Shown here: in pieces, positions 61,729 to 64,000 of the stretch
Position numbering within the stretch: position 1 is the stretch's first letter
How the letters are laid out: every line of letters starts with the position of its first letter
DNA from: Halictus rubicundus
Lineage: Eukaryota > Arthropoda > Insecta > Hymenoptera > Halictidae
Reading direction: 5' to 3'
NCBI RefSeq assembly: GCF_050948215.1
Contig: NW_027488709.1
Location: 310,001 to 374,000 of the forward strand
Length of the DNA stretch: 64,000 nucleotides
The notes under the pieces: model-generated
Told to the model about the DNA's origin: nothing
The model's input: the letters and a program-made list of their open reading frames with translations, nothing else
Databases searched by the model: none
Program-made: the position numbers and the translations under genes

Positions 61729-64000
61729 TGGCCCATATTCCGCGCTGGTCCCCTCTCCCGGTACTCCAGGCCAACCTCAACCACTGCCGCCAGGCGCAGG
61801 ACCTAATGGTCCAATGCCTGGAGGAGTGGGGGGTTGGCCTGGCCGTCGCCACGGAGCCGTACAGAGTCCCGGACCACCCACACTGGTCCGGGGACGATGA
61901 CGGCTCCGTGGCGATATGGTGGCGTCGCCACTCGGCGACTGTGCCCCCCTGCTCCGTGGTCGAACGGGGCAGGGGGATGGTTATGGTAAAGTGGGGAAGA
62001 TTTCTGGTCGTGGGGTGCTACAGCTCACCCAGTTACGACTCCGCCGAATTAGGGATGTTCCTGGACCGGCTGGGGCTAATGATAGCCCCTTATATAGCCG
62101 GTCCAGTGTTGGTCCTGGGGGACCTCAATGCCAGGTCCTCCACCTGGGGTAACCCTGGGACCAACGCCCGTGGCGGAGTCCTGGAAGACTGGGCGGAGGG
62201 GATGGAGCTCCGGTTGTTAAACCGGGGCTCCGTGCCTACGTGCGTGAGGTGGAACGGTTGGTCTATTGTGGACGTGTCATTCGCGACCGCCGCCGCCTCA
62301 CGCCGTGTGTCCAATTGGCGGGTCTGGAGTGGAGAGACCTTGTCGGACCACAGCTACGTCCTGATGGACGTGGCTGTGGTCTCGGACTCGCCATTGGACA
62401 CGCCCCTCCGACGTGGCACCCCGTCAGCGCCCAGATGGGCGCTGAAACGACTGGACGGGGACCTCCTGAGGGCCGTGATAATCGGCTCCGCCTGGCCTTC
62501 GGCCAGGGAGCGCGGGGTAAATGAGGGGGCGACTTGGATCCGGGGCACGTTGCAGATGATCTGCGACGTGGCGATGCCCCGGGTCCGAGCTCAGCCCCCG
62601 AGAAAGTCTGTTTACTGGTGGTCGGGGGAGCTGGCCGAACTTCGCAGTTCGGCCGGCCGAGCCCGCCGCCAGTATACCCGCGCCCGTCGCCGCCATTTCC
62701 TGGGCGGCGACGCGGAGCCGAGGGTCGCCGAGTTGTACAGAGAGTACAGATCGGCGGCCGTGGCCCTCAAGCGTGCAATTGCCGCTGCTAAGGCCAAGGC
62801 CTGGGATGAGCTCCTGCTCACCCTCCGTGACGATCCGTGGGGACGCCCGTATAAGGCGGTGCTTGGGAAGCTCCGCCCCTGGGCGTCCCCGGTCACGGAG
62901 CGGCTAGACCCGGAACTTCTGGGGCGCGTAGTGGATACCCTCTTCCCCCTGAGTGAGGGGGGGAGGGAACGCGCCCCGGGTCCGGCCATTCAATGGTCGG
63001 ACGAATTCCGGGTCACCGAGTGGGAGCTGTACCAGGCCGTCCGGGAGCTCCGGGCCAGGGGCAAGAAGGCTCCTGGCCCCGATGGGGTTCCCGGTGGTAT
63101 AATGGCCTTAGCTATGGAGGTCCTCGCCCCGGCGTTCAGGAGCGTCATGGACGCGAGCCTGCGCCGGGGAGTCTTCCCCACTGTGTGGAAAGAAGCGTGC
63201 CTGGTTCTCCTCCAAAAGGAGGGGAAACCCGCAGAGTCTCCCTCTGCCTACCGGCCGGTGTGTCTGCTCGACGAGGCGGGCAAGTTGTTCGAAAGAATTA
63301 TTGCTGCCCGCCTCGTTGGGCATCTGTCGCGGGGTGGTCCCGACCTGAGCGACAGCCAGTTTGGGTTCCGGAGGGGGCGCTCCACTGTAGACGCATTGGA
63401 GCGCCTGCGCCTCCTTCGGGAGCAGGCTGTCGCTCGGGGCAGGGTGTTGATAGCAGTGTCATTGGACATTTCCAATGCGTTCAACACCCTGCCCTGGTCG
63501 GAGATAATGGGGGCGCTGGACCATTTCCAGGTGCCCCCTTATCTCCGGGAGGTGGTCGGCGACTATCTCCGCGACAGAGAGGTGGTGTTTACCGGCCGGT
63601 ATGGTATTGTGCACTCGAGGGAGACGCACCGCGGCGTTCCACAGGGGTCGGTCCTCGGACCGCTCCTGTGGAACTTGGCGTACGACGCGGTGCTGCGGGT
63701 TGTCCTCCCCCCGGATACGGGTGTCATCTGCTATGCAGATGACACCCTGGTTTATGCCGAGGGGGAGGACTGGAGGAGAACCAGGCACCTGGGTGAGGCT
63801 GCCCTGGACTGCGTGGTCGGGCGAATCCGGAGAATGGGGTTGACCGTGGCCGCCACAAAAACCGAGGCGATTTGGTTGCATTCGCCTCGGGTGTGGCGGC
63901 TACCCCGCGGTCAGGATCTCCGGATTCGCGTCGCTGAAACCTCCGTCGCGATCGGGCCCAGGATGAGGTACCTGGGCCTGATCATAGACGGCCGCTGGCG
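61728..64000 (+). CDS. SART-like ORF2 protein, copy 2, partial (757 codons in window)
   Basis: The frame is open from the TAATG overlap to the last base; I read it codon by codon and met no stop. Endonuclease motifs (QANLNH, TEPY, LVLGDLNARSSTWG, LSDHSYV) and reverse transcriptase motifs (GKKAPGPDGVPGG, YRPVCLLDEAGK, VSLDISNAFNTLPW, GVPQGSVLGPLLWN, YADDTLVYAEGEDW) are present and uninterrupted. Differences from copy 1 are scattered substitutions, consistent with a functional sister lineage. The thumb, the C-terminal finger and the 3' UTR lie beyond the window. Confidence 0.92.
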   Translation, partial: MAHIPRWSPLPVLQANLNHCRQAQDLMVQCLEEWGVGLAVATEPYRVPDHPHWSGDDDGSVAIWWRRHSATVPPCSVVERGRGMVMVKWGRFLVVGCYSSPSYDSAELGMFLDRLGLMIAPYIAGPVLVLGDLNARSSTWGNPGTNARGGVLEDWAEGMELRLLNRGSVPTCVRWNGWSIVDVSFATAAASRRVSNWRVWSGETLSDHSYVLMDVAVVSDSPLDTPLRRGTPSAPRWALKRLDGDLLRAVIIGSAWPSARERGVNEGATWIRGTLQMICDVAMPRVRAQPPRKSVYWWSGELAELRSSAGRARRQYTRARRRHFLGGDAEPRVAELYREYRSAAVALKRAIAAAKAKAWDELLLTLRDDPWGRPYKAVLGKLRPWASPVTERLDPELLGRVVDTLFPLSEGGRERAPGPAIQWSDEFRVTEWELYQAVRELRARGKKAPGPDGVPGGIMALAMEVLAPAFRSVMDASLRRGVFPTVWKEACLVLLQKEGKPAESPSAYRPVCLLDEAGKLFERIIAARLVGHLSRGGPDLSDSQFGFRRGRSTVDALERLRLLREQAVARGRVLIAVSLDISNAFNTLPWSEIMGALDHFQVPPYLREVVGDYLRDREVVFTGRYGIVHSRETHRGVPQGSVLGPLLWNLAYDAVLRVVLPPDTGVICYADDTLVYAEGEDWRRTRHLGEAALDCVVGRIRRMGLTVAATKTEAIWLHSPRVWRLPRGQDLRIRVAETSVAIGPRMRYLGLIIDGRW

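Larger units (their letters stand above)
58974..64000 (+). mobile_element. SART-like telomere-targeted non-LTR retrotransposon, copy 2 (cut by window end)
   Basis: It has the same architecture and orientation as copy 1, starting at the same position of the telomeric unit. It contains a 607-bp 5' UTR, an intact ORF1 and an ORF2 open to the window end. The ORFs differ clearly from copy 1 at the amino-acid level, most in the ORF1 N terminus, so this is a related lineage and not a recent duplicate. The 5' UTR, in contrast, is almost the same. Confidence 0.92.

Noticed and set aside
52094..64000. TRAS rather than SART family
   Set aside because: The coding strand is the TTAGGG strand and ORF1/ORF2 overlap as UAAUG, both SART traits as I know them. 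A tree of the RT is still the decisive test.

Overview
The window looks like an arthropod, most likely insect (possibly hymenopteran), nuclear genome. It is AT-rich, intron-containing DNA dominated by transposable elements. There is one recognisable host gene, part of a two-pore-domain potassium (K2P) channel. Near the right end are telomere-type repeats carrying site-specific non-LTR retrotransposons. The species call is an inference from TE families and gene style; nothing here proves it.

Layout. 1-4190: 3' half of a GC-rich Ty3/gypsy LTR retrotransposon (RNase H, integrase, a very long Pro/Arg-rich tail, a TTAAG-rich minisatellite and a 932-bp 3' LTR). 4191-6164: old repeat debris with a tRNA-like sequence and a perfect 17-bp hairpin. 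6165-12935: a complete BEL/Pao retrotransposon with equal-length 578-bp LTRs, GAAGG target duplication, tRNA-Tyr-type primer site and one intact 1724-aa gag-pol ORF. 12936-20065: Tc1/mariner elements and MITEs. 20066-31534: three K2P exons on the + strand, split by introns holding a Tc1-like element with IR/DR ends (20759-22389) and a complete, young CsRn1-like Ty3/gypsy element (25064-30539). 31535-46300: AT-rich DNA with hAT-, piggyBac- and mariner-type MITEs, solo LTRs and a decayed Tc1 transposase. 46459-47960: two inverted copies of a ~780-bp LTR-like repeat. 48060-51238: minisatellite, a possible solo LTR and subtelomere-like sequence.

51239-64000: about 850 bp of degenerate CCCTAA-derived satellite switches strand to perfect TTAGGG units. 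Two SART-like non-LTR retrotransposons sit in these units head to tail. The first is complete (ORF1, ORF2, poly(A)); the second runs off the window with both ORFs open. ORF1 and ORF2 overlap as UAAUG in both copies. The right side of the window probably points to a chromosome end.

Most notable: the telomere-targeted pair in a TTAGGG rather than TTAGG repeat, a covarying hairpin just upstream of ORF1, and a near-identical 5' UTR joined to diverged ORFs. In the K2P gene, the first pore filter reads G-C-G and an in-frame UGA is followed by 82 more open codons.
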